A stretch of 38,892 nt of DNA, taken from contig DASRVH010000025.1 in the NCBI GenBank assembly GCA_035655155.1, forward strand, positions 1-38,892. Direction: 5' to 3'. Made by a program: the position numbers and the translations under genes. Origin of the DNA: Lentisalinibacter sp035655155 (GTDB lineage: Bacteria; Pseudomonadota; Gammaproteobacteria; Steroidobacterales; Woeseiaceae). Position 1 is the first letter of the stretch, and every line of letters begins with the position of its first letter. Positions 1 to 7,542 of this stretch are shown here, one piece after another. Below the pieces are notes generated by a model. The model ran no database searches. It was not told where the DNA came from and was given only the letters and a program-made list of their open reading frames with translations.

Positions 1-138
1 GACTCCGGCCGTCTCGACGGCCGCCCGGTGCTGTTCTGGAACACCTACAGCTCGGCCCCGACGGACGCACCCGCCGACCGCCCGATCCGCTCTGGCCTGC
101 CGGAGCCCCTGGCCCGCTACTTCGAATTCAACAGGTAG
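1..138 (+). CDS. 3' fragment of an unidentified protein (45 residues)
   Basis: An open frame runs from the window edge to a TAG at 136-138, encoding a tail that ends in RYFEFNR; the 5' part lies outside the window. The segment GRPVLFWNTYSSAP looks like the last beta strand of a globular enzyme. It reminds me faintly of the C-terminus of PLP-dependent D-cysteine desulfhydrase/ACC deaminase-like proteins, but 45 residues are too few to name it. The stop codon is formed by the GTAG head of the REP element that follows immediately, so the gene end and the repeat are fused. It converges on the SapC gene on the other strand. Confidence 0.55.
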   Translation, partial: DSGRLDGRPVLFWNTYSSAPTDAPADRPIRSGLPEPLARYFEFNR

Positions 139-305
139 GAGGGCCTTCAGGCCCGATCAGCGCTCGGCCACCTCAGGCGAAGATCGGGGCTGAAGCCCCT
201 CCCACATGGGCGTCTCCGCGACCCTTGTCCACCCGATGGCGGGCCAACGGCCAGAGAACGCGTGCCGGTTAGCAAGACGCGGATCGGGCCTGAAGGCCCT
301 CCTAC
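135..305. repeat. REP cluster: two inverted GTAG REPs plus a degenerate third
   Basis: A 22-nt REP, GTAGGAGGGCCTTCAGGCCC plus GA, lies at 135-156. Its exact reverse complement lies at 284-305. A diverged copy (core CGGGGCTGAAGCCCC) lies at 184-205. Each unit carries a GGGCCT/AGGCCC stem with a TC loop next to the GTAG tetranucleotide, which is the layout of REPs mobilised by RAYT (TnpA-REP) enzymes. The spacer 218-262 holds a 31-nt module (232-262) and a stem arm (ACCCTTGTCCACCC) that are also found in the repeats near 16.4, 18.6 and 37.1 kb. The flanking REPs provide the stop codons of the genes on both sides. Confidence 0.9.
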
Positions 306-1069
306 AGTGCTTCTTGCTGGCGGCGGGCCATCAGCGTGCGCCAGTTGTCCAGCGAATGGAGGTGAGAATAGAGGCAAGACAGCTCGCCGGAGCGATGCCA
401 TCCGTAGATGGTGTCCTTGTCGAGGTCGGTGAGCTTCTTCGCGTCGATGCACACGTAGCTGGCCAGGGTCTGCTGCTCGCTCGCGCCTGTCGGGGTGTAG
501 GTCGCCTGCTGGGGCGTCAGCAGCTCCAGGTCGCGGAGCCGCTCGCAAAGCTCGCGGGTACGCGCGCGCTCGGCTTCGTACTGGGAACAGAACTGCACCA
601 TCTGCTTCGTGTGCTCCGAGAGCTCGCCGCCCTCGAAGAACGGGTAGCGCGGTTCGGCAGTGACGGCGGCCGACTTGCGATCGATGAGCAGCGCGCCGCG
701 GCCCTGGTCGTCCGTGGCGAGGCCGAAGGGGTAGCAGCGCAGGTAGGACGGCACATAGCACATCGGGTCCCACCGGCCCTGCTCGTCGACGAACAGATTG
801 GTGTCGTCCAGAATGGCGGTCACCGCCAGCGGCACCGGGTCTTCCATGGACGCGAAGACGATCGGGTAGTGACGCTGGGCGGTGGCGAACTCCGGCAGCG
901 TCACCGGTATGGCCCGCACGTTGCGCACGAAGTCGTAGGGGCGCTCCGGCGGCGTCAGCCCCAGCGCGCCGTGCTGCTCCGGGGTCAGCAGCTCCGGCTG
1001 CTCGTAGAGGAAGGCGCTGCCGGTCAGCACCGGCTCGGCGCCCTGTTGCGGTTGCGGTTCATCCGTCAT
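302..1069 (-). CDS. SapC family protein
   Basis: This 255-residue protein matches the SapC family (PF07277). The cues are the HYPIVF segment near residue 67, the FVDEQGRWDPMCYVPSYLRCYPF block, a LLIDRKS stretch, a C-terminal RTRELCERLRDLELLTPQ helix, and a final WHRSGELSCLYSHLHSLDNW motif. There is no signal peptide or membrane segment, so it is probably cytoplasmic. The biochemical role of the family is unknown; members often sit beside TonB receptors and flavin-dependent halogenases, which is not the case here. It is instead the last gene of an operon with an L,D-transpeptidase and a 58-residue acidic protein whose stop overlaps this start. Its TAG stop is part of the REP at 284-305. Confidence 0.85.
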   Translation of the reverse strand: MTDEPQPQQGAEPVLTGSAFLYEQPELLTPEQHGALGLTPPERPYDFVRNVRAIPVTLPEFATAQRHYPIVFASMEDPVPLAVTAILDDTNLFVDEQGRWDPMCYVPSYLRCYPFGLATDDQGRGALLIDRKSAAVTAEPRYPFFEGGELSEHTKQMVQFCSQYEAERARTRELCERLRDLELLTPQQATYTPTGASEQQTLASYVCIDAKKLTDLDKDTIYGWHRSGELSCLYSHLHSLDNWRTLMARRQQEAL

Positions 1070-1235
1070 CCTTCTTCTCTCCTGCGTCGTTGCCGCCTTC
1101 GCCCGGCCGCACCGGGACGCCCTTCTCCTTGTCGTCTTTCGCCGGTGCCTGGTCCCCCGGGGACTCGCGGGATTCCTCTTCCTTGCGGTCGATCTCCTCC
1201 AGCATCACCTTCAGCCATTCACTGATTTCGCTCAC
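1059..1235 (-). CDS. Small acidic protein, 58 aa, between two overlapping genes
   Basis: A GTG at 1235-1233 overlaps the TGA of the upstream L,D-transpeptidase gene (GTGA arrangement). The frame ends with TGA at 1061-1059, inside the first codons of the SapC gene (ATG at 1069). The peptide begins VSEISEWLKVMLEEIDRKEEE and continues with a charged, low-complexity tail rich in E, K, D, G and P that ends in GEKKDDG. The first 20 residues can form an amphipathic helix; the rest looks disordered. The double overlap implies translational coupling of the three genes and is my main reason to accept this short ORF. I recognise no family. It may be a partner or adaptor of SapC or of the transpeptidase. 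Confidence 0.65.
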   Translation of the reverse strand: MSEISEWLKVMLEEIDRKEEESRESPGDQAPAKDDKEKGVPVRPGEGGNDAGEKKDDG

Positions 1236-2413
1236 TCGACCCCGGCCTCCTGTTGTGTATCGCCCGCGGCCGCGTCGGCATCCGACTCCATCATCGTCTC
1301 GTCGATGAACTCGGCCACTTCGGCCAGCGTGGGCGCGTCCGGATCCGCCTCGACGACGTTCGCCACCAGACGCACGCGGCGCGCCAGCTCGTTTTCGTCC
1401 CGACTCAGTACGCGGATGGGAACGCCCCTCGTATCGGCTGCCGCACGGCGCGCGTTCGCCCGCTCGTGCTCCTCGGCGAACGCACCCGATTCCTGCCGCG
1501 CACGCTCCATCAGCTCGTCGAGGAGCGCATCCGCATCACGTTCGTCTTCCGCGAGCATCGGGTGTGCCTCCAGGTAGAACTCCCCACCCCGGCGGCCGTA
1601 GAGCAGGGGCTGGTTGACGATGGTGACCGGCGTGCCCCGGTCCACCTGTTCGTACAGGGTCTCGATATTCTCCGGGTAAAGCCGCACGCAGCCGTGGCTC
1701 ACCCGCATGCCGACGCCGTAAGGCTGGTTCGTGCCGTGGATCAGGTAGCCCGGCATGTCGAGCTGCAGCACCCGGTTGCCCAGCGGGTTGTCCGGGCCCG
1801 GCTCCACCACGGCCGGAAGCGGGTTGCCGGCCTCGGCGTGTTCCCGACGCACCGACCACGGCGGATACCACACCGGATCCCGGGCCTTGTCGATCACCTC
1901 GGCCGTGCCGGTCGGCGTCTCCCAGCCTTCGCGGCCGATGCCGATCGGGTGGGTGATCACCGTCTGCGCCTCGTCCTCCTTCGCCGGCGGAAAATAGAAC
2001 AGGCGCTTGGCGGCGATATTCAGCACGATGCCTTCCCGGGCCGCGTCCGGCAGCACGAACTGGGTGGGCAGCACGATGATCGTACCCTCGCCCGGCAGCC
2101 AGGGGTCCACGCCCGGGTTGGCCTGCACGAGCTCGTCGTAGCCCAGGCCGTAAGCGCGCGCGATGTCCGAGAAGGTGTCGGACTCCCGCGCCTGGATGAT
2201 CTGCACCTCGCCGACCACGCTCTGGCCCGGCGACGCCAGCTCGAAGCGGTCGGCTGCGATCGGCTCGCGCTCCTCCAGCGTGTCGATCCAGCGCGCGTCG
2301 CCCGTCGCGCCGTCCTGGCCGCCGGTCGTGGCGCAGCCGGCCAGCGCCAGCCCCATGACGGCGGTGACGAGCGGGCGGGTCGTGCGGCGGGCTGTGGGGC
2401 GGCGGGCAGTCAT
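1232..2413 (-). CDS. LysM-YkuD L,D-transpeptidase lipoprotein (ErfK/YbiS type)
   Basis: The 393-residue protein starts at MTARRPTARR, chosen because a lipoprotein signal with the box LAGC (Cys27) follows; the frame extends 41 codons further upstream but those look like a shadow. Residues about 70-116 form a LysM domain (RESDTFSDIARAYGLGYDEL), which binds peptidoglycan. Residues about 128-265 form the YkuD catalytic domain with H226 (HGT) and the SHGCVRLY motif holding H240, catalytic C242 and R244. The family cross-links peptidoglycan stems or attaches lipoproteins to them in the periplasm. A long charged tail (about 130 residues) follows and has no domain I recognise. It overlaps the small acidic gene downstream by four bases. 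Confidence 0.93.
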   Translation of the reverse strand: MTARRPTARRTTRPLVTAVMGLALAGCATTGGQDGATGDARWIDTLEEREPIAADRFELASPGQSVVGEVQIIQARESDTFSDIARAYGLGYDELVQANPGVDPWLPGEGTIIVLPTQFVLPDAAREGIVLNIAAKRLFYFPPAKEDEAQTVITHPIGIGREGWETPTGTAEVIDKARDPVWYPPWSVRREHAEAGNPLPAVVEPGPDNPLGNRVLQLDMPGYLIHGTNQPYGVGMRVSHGCVRLYPENIETLYEQVDRGTPVTIVNQPLLYGRRGGEFYLEAHPMLAEDERDADALLDELMERARQESGAFAEEHERANARRAAADTRGVPIRVLSRDENELARRVRLVANVVEADPDAPTLAEVAEFIDETMMESDADAAAGDTQQEAGVE

Positions 2414-2448
2414 CGCGGGGATTCTAGCGGATGGCGGCAGCGGCCGCC

Positions 2449-2826
2449 TCAGACCGGCAGCCCGAGATAGTACAGCGTGGCGAGGAACGCGAGCACCATC
2501 AGCGCCAGCGCGCCCAGGTTCATCGCCGTCCGCCACACAGACCGCCGGCGGCGCACGTCGCGCCGGATGGACTCTGCATCGGCGCCGCCGGGTCCGGCCG
2601 GGTTGAGGCGCCAGCGCTGTCCGCCCTGTCGGGGCACCGGCGTGAAGTACTCGCGCCAGCCCTGCAGGATGCGCTGGGCGCGGCCCATGTCGACGGCCGC
2701 CCCGCGGGCGATGCGCAGCACGGACAGCCCCTCCGGCGGGCCGTCCTCGAGAACCGCGGCGATGCGCTGGATGTCCGACAACAGGCGCCGGTCGAACAGC
2801 AGGGGTAAGGAGGAGGATCGGTTCAT
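2449..2826 (-). CDS. Hypothetical small protein with C-terminal membrane helix
   Basis: This 125-residue protein has a soluble, arginine-rich N-terminal part (about residues 1-98) and one hydrophobic segment near the C-terminus (NLGALALMVLAFLATLYYLG). That fits a tail-anchored or single-pass inner-membrane protein. The segment FDRRLLSDIQRIAAVLEDGPPEGLSVLRIARG could be a small helical domain, but I do not recognise a family. It lies 35 bases upstream of the L,D-transpeptidase gene on the same strand, so co-transcription is likely and an envelope role is possible. The start at 2826 follows the stretch GGATCG and is the only good ATG. Confidence 0.7.
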   Translation of the reverse strand: MNRSSSLPLLFDRRLLSDIQRIAAVLEDGPPEGLSVLRIARGAAVDMGRAQRILQGWREYFTPVPRQGGQRWRLNPAGPGGADAESIRRDVRRRRSVWRTAMNLGALALMVLAFLATLYYLGLPV

Positions 2827-2883
2827 GTCGGAGGTGGATGTGTCAGTGCAAGGGGTTACGGCGGCGCAGCGACCGGATGCGCT

Positions 2884-3633
2884 TCAGATGCGCGACGGAC
2901 GCCGGCAGGCCCGCAGCGCGAGCGGCCAGCGCACCCGGCGCGGGCGCGGCCCCCAGATCGCTTCCAGGCGGCCGGCGATGTCGCCCAGCGGATCGGCGCC
3001 GGTCGCTTCCCGACACCGCGTGAGCGCCGACCAGGTGGAGAGATAACCGAGCATCTGCCCGGCCTCCCATTCCGCCTCCATGCGAAAATCCGGCGTCTCG
3101 AGTTCCGGCCACGGCATCCCGATGGTGCCATAGCCCGCCTCGATATGCCGACGCTCGGGGGGCCACCAGGGGCCGAGCGGCCCACGGTAGAACTCGAGCA
3201 CCAGCGCGTCGATAGCGGGATCGACGGTGCAGAGTTCGTAGCACCAGGCCGCCAGCAGTCCGCCATCCGCGAGCACCCGGCCCGCCTCGGCGTAGAACCG
3301 GTCCCTGTCGAACCAGTGCAGCGCCTGGGCCACGGCGACCAGGTCCGCCGAGGCCTCCGGCACTCCGGAGTCCTCGGCCGGCGCCACGCGGAAGCGCACG
3401 CCCGGCAGCGCCGGCGCCCGGCCGATCTGCGCCTCGCTCGCATCCGTCGCCTCCACCCGGCGGAAACGGGACGCCAGACCCGCTGCCGCCTGTCCGCTGC
3501 CGGTGGCGCAATCCCACGCCAGATCGCGGCCGGGGGCCTCGGCCGCCAGCCAGTCGAACAGCGCCTCCGGGTAACGGGGCCGGTAGCTGGAGTAATCGCC
3601 GGAGACACCGGAGAAGTGATCGCGGAATTTCAT
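2884..3633 (-). CDS. Class I SAM-dependent methyltransferase
   Basis: The 249-residue protein begins MKFRDHFSGVSGDYSSYRPRYP, typical of the Methyltransf_11 proteins related to UbiE/trans-aconitate methyltransferases. The SAM-binding motif I is WDCATGSGQAA (residues 40-50). An acidic loop (VEATDAS) binds the ribose, and motif IV is VAVAQALHWFDRDRFYAE. The HWFD element is characteristic of this subgroup; the substrate cannot be read from the sequence. Its ATG overlaps the stop of the DUF429 gene (ATGA), so it is the next gene of the ligase-module transcript. It ends 57 bases before the hypothetical membrane protein gene on the same strand. Confidence 0.88.
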   Translation of the reverse strand: MKFRDHFSGVSGDYSSYRPRYPEALFDWLAAEAPGRDLAWDCATGSGQAAAGLASRFRRVEATDASEAQIGRAPALPGVRFRVAPAEDSGVPEASADLVAVAQALHWFDRDRFYAEAGRVLADGGLLAAWCYELCTVDPAIDALVLEFYRGPLGPWWPPERRHIEAGYGTIGMPWPELETPDFRMEAEWEAGQMLGYLSTWSALTRCREATGADPLGDIAGRLEAIWGPRPRRVRWPLALRACRRPSRI

Positions 3634-4367
3634 GCTGCGGGGTCTCTGATCCAGATCCAGCCTTCTCGCTCGGCCAGCCCCCGGTCGGACGGTGGCGGGC
3701 AGCGGCCAGCCAGGAAGTCCGCACCGGCCAGCGCCGCCAGCGCGGCGTCGAGGACGTCCGCCGCGTCCAGCAACAGTCCGCGGTGCTCGCCCGGATCGAG
3801 TTCCGCGGCGAGGCCGTCGAGGATGACCGCCCTCAGTTGCCGCGCGGCCGCGGGTTTGTAGCGTCTGGCAGGCAGGCTGCGGCTCAGCAGCACGGCGGCG
3901 GGATAGACCTCGATGGCCGCGCTGGCGGCCAGTTCGGGCGACCAGGCAAGCGGGATCGGCTCCCTCCGCAGTTCGCGCAGCCCGCCCAGCACGCCCAGGG
4001 CCGCGACGGCCGTACGGGCGATCCGGTCGGCGCCCACCTCCAGCGGCTGCTTGCCGAGCCGCCGGCGCACGAACTCGTCGGTGGCGCGGCGGAAGAGGCG
4101 GTTCGGCTCGGTCTGCCCGAGCGCGGCGCCGGCCCGATGGGGCGCGATCGTCTCGCCGAGGCAGGCCGGCCAGCCGAGTGGCGCGTCAAGGCAGAACAGC
4201 GCCGGTCCGTCGCCGGCCGCCGCCGCGGCCAGGCGGGCCACGGAACCGGGGCCGTCGCCCAGGGCCGCGTGGCTCACCCGGTAACGCCCGCCGTCCCGGG
4301 TGATCCCCACCACGCCGGTCTTGCGCGGGTCGGTGGCGCAGTCGATGCCGACAATAGTCCGGACCAT
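3630..4367 (-). CDS. DUF429 family protein (predicted RNase H-like nuclease)
   Basis: I start this 245-residue protein at MVRTIVGIDCATDP because the acidic strand GIDCA near the N-terminus is the expected first beta strand of the RNase H-like fold of DUF429 proteins. The upstream extension of the frame overlaps pdeM and reads as shadow. Other family cues are FCLDAPLGWP (second acidic strand), EPNRLFRRATDEFV, AIEVYPAAVL and the C-terminal DVLDAALAALAG helix with acidic residues. The family is predicted to be a nuclease; I know of no assay-based function. It lies 32 bases after pdeM and overlaps the methyltransferase start by four bases, so it appears to belong to the ligase-associated repair transcript. 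Confidence 0.82.
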   Translation of the reverse strand: MVRTIVGIDCATDPRKTGVVGITRDGGRYRVSHAALGDGPGSVARLAAAAAGDGPALFCLDAPLGWPACLGETIAPHRAGAALGQTEPNRLFRRATDEFVRRRLGKQPLEVGADRIARTAVAALGVLGGLRELRREPIPLAWSPELAASAAIEVYPAAVLLSRSLPARRYKPAAARQLRAVILDGLAAELDPGEHRGLLLDAADVLDAALAALAGADFLAGRCPPPSDRGLAEREGWIWIRDPAA

Positions 4368-4399
4368 GATGGTCGGGACCGTAGCGTTGTCGACGGCGC

Positions 4400-5071
4400 T
4401 CACAGCGCCACCACCGCGTCGGGCCCGACCGCGAACACCCGATCGCCCGGTGCCGGCCGGATGTTCTGACCGCCGGTGAAGGTGCCGAAGGCCGGCAGCA
4501 CGGCGTGATCGCCGCGGAACCAGAACACGGGCAGGCGCAGCCGGTCGGCGGCGCCGCGCAGGCGCACTGCCGGATGCAGATGGCCGCCGAGACCGTAGCC
4601 GCGCCGGTCCGGGCCCGGCTCGTGCTGCAGCACGAAGGGCGGTTCCGGCCGGGGCTCTGCGAACCAGCGGAGCCGCGGATCGAGTCTCTGTCGCGTCGCG
4701 GGCCGGTCGTGGTTGCCGGCGACGATGCTGACGGCCGCGTCCACCCCGTCGAGCCAGGCGGCAATCGCATCGAGCCACCGATCCGCCTCACCGGGCGGCG
4801 CATGGGTGAAGTCGCCCAGCACGACGAGCTCCTCCGCGCCGAACTGCGCCACCAGCCGGTCGAGGCGCTGCAGATCCGACTCCGTCACGCCGCCCGGCAC
4901 CGCCAGACCTGCACGGCCGAACGTCGATTCCTTGCCGAGATGTACGTCGGCTACCAGCAGCATGCGGCGGCGCGGCCAGTACACGGCCCGGTCGTGATGC
5001 AGCAGCAACCGCTCCCCCGCGCAGTCGATCGGCACGGCACCGGCGAACGTCTCGGGTGCCACCGCGCTCAT
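4400..5071 (-). CDS. pdeM: Ligase-associated DNA damage response endonuclease PdeM
   Basis: The 223-residue protein is a calcineurin-like metallophosphoesterase. Metal-binding motifs appear in order: DVHLGKE (D42, H44), GDFTHAP (D87), GNHD (N120, H121), HEPG (H150) and GGHLHP (H164, H166). HLGKEST with GLAVPGG is diagnostic of the PdeM branch, which is encoded with Lhr-type helicases and ATP-dependent ligases. The expected activity is a manganese-dependent DNA or phosphodiester hydrolase in the cytoplasm. The start ATG overlaps the Lhr stop (ATGA at 5071-5068). It is the fourth gene of the repair module, followed by the DUF429 gene. Confidence 0.93.
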   Translation of the reverse strand: MSAVAPETFAGAVPIDCAGERLLLHHDRAVYWPRRRMLLVADVHLGKESTFGRAGLAVPGGVTESDLQRLDRLVAQFGAEELVVLGDFTHAPPGEADRWLDAIAAWLDGVDAAVSIVAGNHDRPATRQRLDPRLRWFAEPRPEPPFVLQHEPGPDRRGYGLGGHLHPAVRLRGAADRLRLPVFWFRGDHAVLPAFGTFTGGQNIRPAPGDRVFAVGPDAVVAL

Positions 5072-7542
5072 GCGCTTTTCCGCCGCCGCTCGGCGGCCCG
5101 CTCGAGGCTGGCGGCCATGCGCTCGACCCGGTCGCGCCACGTCTCGCTGGACATTATCTGGCTCTGCAGGCGCTCCGCCCACAGCGGGAAGGCGAGCGGC
5201 GTCAGCCGTTCCGGCCGCTCGATGACGATGCGCTTGCCGCCGATCGCCGCCAGCGTCTCGCGCATGCGTCGGGCCTCGAGCTGACTCTCCAGCACCTCCC
5301 GGCGGGCCTGGTCGAGCAGCAGGTTATCGCTGTCGTAGCGCTCCAGCACGTCGAAGATGAGCCCGCTGGAGGCCTGGATCTGGCGGGTCGACTTGCCACG
5401 GCCCGGATAGCCCTGGAACACGAGGCCGGCGATGCGGGCGATGTCACGGAACCGGCGCCTGGCGATCTCGCTGGTGTTCATGCAGGCCAGCAGATCGGCC
5501 TCCAGGTCGCCGGGCGCAAATAGCGCGGCGAGGCGCTCCTCGTCGATGGCCGGCTCCTCGCGGCAGAGCAGTTCCAGTCCGTAGTCGTTGGCCGAGAGCG
5601 TGAAGGTGGCGGGCGTCTGCCGGGACAGCCGCCACGCCAGCAGGGTGGCCAGTCCCTCGTGCACCAGCCGGCCGGCGAAGGGATAACAGAACAGGCTGAC
5701 ACCCTCCCGGCTGCGGGTGAACTCCACCAGCAGTTCGTCCGGGACCGGCAGCCGGGACCAGCGCCGCTGCAGCTCCAGCAGGCCGGCAACCGCGGTCACC
5801 TCCGCGGATTCGTCCGCGCCGGATCCGGCCGCCGCCAGCACCTCCAGCACGCAGTCGGCCAGCTCGGTGGACAACGGCATGCGCCCGCCCTGCCAGCGGG
5901 GCACGGTGCGCTTGCCCTTCTTCGCCCGCCGCACCCAGGCGGTCATGTCGCGCACCTGCGCGAGTTCGACCAGGCGACCGGCGAACAGGAAGCGGTCGCC
6001 CCGTTCCAGGCGGGAGACGAAAGACTCCTCGATGGTGCCGAGCGAGCCTCCCGTCAGCCAGCGGATGTTCATCGCGGTGTCGCTGGCGATGGTGCCGATG
6101 CCCATGCGGTGGCGCTGGCCGATGCCCCGGTCCGTCACCCGGTAGCGGCCGTCCACGCCCTCCACGCGGCGGTACTGCGGGTAACCCTGCAGCGCCTGGC
6201 CGCCGCGGGTGACGAAGTCCATGACCCAGCCCCATTCCGCATCGCTCAGGCCGGCGAAGGCGTGGGTGCGGCTCACCTCGGCGCGCATCGGCTCCGCCTC
6301 GAAGCCGCCGCCGAGCGCGACGGTGACCAGGTGCTGGGCCAGCACGTCGAGCGAGCGGACCAGCGGGCGGCGTGCCTCGATGCGTCCCTGCTCTGCCGCC
6401 CGGCGGGCGGCCGCGATCTCCACCAGTTCGAAGGCGTGGGTGGGCACGCACAGCACCTCCGATACCGCGCCGGGCTGATGGCCGCTGCGCCCGGCACGCT
6501 GCAGCAGCCGGGCGACGCCCTTCGGGCTGCCCACCTGCATCACCTGGTCCACCGGGCTGAAGTCCACGCCCAGGTCGAGCGACGAGGTGCACACCACGCA
6601 GCGCAGCTCGCCTGCGCGCAGGCCGTCCTCGATGCGCGCACGGAGCTTGCGGTCGATGGAGCCGTGGTGGAGCGCGATGCGCCCCACCCAGTCCGGCCGC
6701 GCGTCCACCAGCCCCTGGAACCAGAGTTCCGCCTGGGAGCGGGTGTTGGTGAACAGCAGCGTCGAGCCCTTCGATTCGATGGCCTCGACCACCGCCGGCA
6801 GCAACCGGATGCCCAGGTGGCCGGCCCAGGGGAAGCGCTCGAGCGTGTCGGGCAGCACGGAACGGATGCTGACGCTCTTCGGCGCCTGTCCGCGCACGAG
6901 ACGGCCGTCCGCGCCCGGGCCGAGCAGCACGTCGCGGGCCTCGGCGAGGTTCGCCAGCGTCGCGGACAGCCCCCAGGTCCTGAGCCCGGGCGCAATGCCG
7001 CGCAGCCGGGCGAGGCAGAGCTCCAGCTGCACGCCCCGCTTGGTGCCGAGCAGCTCGTGCCACTCGTCCACCACCACGCAGGCGAGCCGCCGGAACCAGC
7101 TGGCGCCATCCGCGTAGCTCAGCAGCACCGACAGACTCTCGGGTGTCGTGACCAGGGCCTCCGGCGGGCGCCTGCGCTGCCGGGCCCGCACGGACTGGGA
7201 CGTATCGCCGCTGCGCACCTCCACCCGCCAGTCGCTGCCGAGGGCGGCCGCCGCTTCCGCCAGGTTCTGCCGGGTATCGACCGCCAGCGCGCGCAGCGGC
7301 GTGATCCAGAGCACCCGCAGACCGCCGTCCGCGCCACCCGCCGCCTCCGCCAGCGGGCCGAGCCAGGCTGCCAGCGACTTGCCGCTGCCGGTCGGCGAGT
7401 GGATCAGCCCGGACTCGCCGGCGAGGTAGGCCTCGCGGGCCTCGCGCTGGAAGTCGAACAGGCGCCAGCCGCGCTCGTCGAACCACGCCTGCAGCCGCGC
7501 ATCGAAATCGCCTGTCACACTTGCCGTCAAATTCTCGCTCAC
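5068..7542 (-). CDS. Ligase-associated DEXH-box DNA helicase (Lhr-Core type)
   Basis: The 824-residue superfamily 2 helicase has the Q-motif region FDFQREA, Walker A HSPTGSGKS (48-56, K55), motif II DEWH (159-162) and motif III SATLAN (193-198). Motif V/VI blocks include TSSLDLGVDF and QRAGRSGHQ. A winged-helix and Lhr-core C-terminal region follows (about 400-824), containing FLFAGRLVEL and a YPGRGKSTRQIQASSGLIFDV end. It should translocate 3'-5' on single-stranded DNA and unwind DNA or DNA-RNA hybrids. Its length matches the ligase-associated, shorter Lhr class rather than the roughly 1500-residue long Lhr. It overlaps the ligase gene upstream and pdeM downstream by four bases each. Confidence 0.95.
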   Translation of the reverse strand: MSENLTASVTGDFDARLQAWFDERGWRLFDFQREAREAYLAGESGLIHSPTGSGKSLAAWLGPLAEAAGGADGGLRVLWITPLRALAVDTRQNLAEAAAALGSDWRVEVRSGDTSQSVRARQRRRPPEALVTTPESLSVLLSYADGASWFRRLACVVVDEWHELLGTKRGVQLELCLARLRGIAPGLRTWGLSATLANLAEARDVLLGPGADGRLVRGQAPKSVSIRSVLPDTLERFPWAGHLGIRLLPAVVEAIESKGSTLLFTNTRSQAELWFQGLVDARPDWVGRIALHHGSIDRKLRARIEDGLRAGELRCVVCTSSLDLGVDFSPVDQVMQVGSPKGVARLLQRAGRSGHQPGAVSEVLCVPTHAFELVEIAAARRAAEQGRIEARRPLVRSLDVLAQHLVTVALGGGFEAEPMRAEVSRTHAFAGLSDAEWGWVMDFVTRGGQALQGYPQYRRVEGVDGRYRVTDRGIGQRHRMGIGTIASDTAMNIRWLTGGSLGTIEESFVSRLERGDRFLFAGRLVELAQVRDMTAWVRRAKKGKRTVPRWQGGRMPLSTELADCVLEVLAAAGSGADESAEVTAVAGLLELQRRWSRLPVPDELLVEFTRSREGVSLFCYPFAGRLVHEGLATLLAWRLSRQTPATFTLSANDYGLELLCREEPAIDEERLAALFAPGDLEADLLACMNTSEIARRRFRDIARIAGLVFQGYPGRGKSTRQIQASSGLIFDVLERYDSDNLLLDQARREVLESQLEARRMRETLAAIGGKRIVIERPERLTPLAFPLWAERLQSQIMSSETWRDRVERMAASLERAAERRRKSA

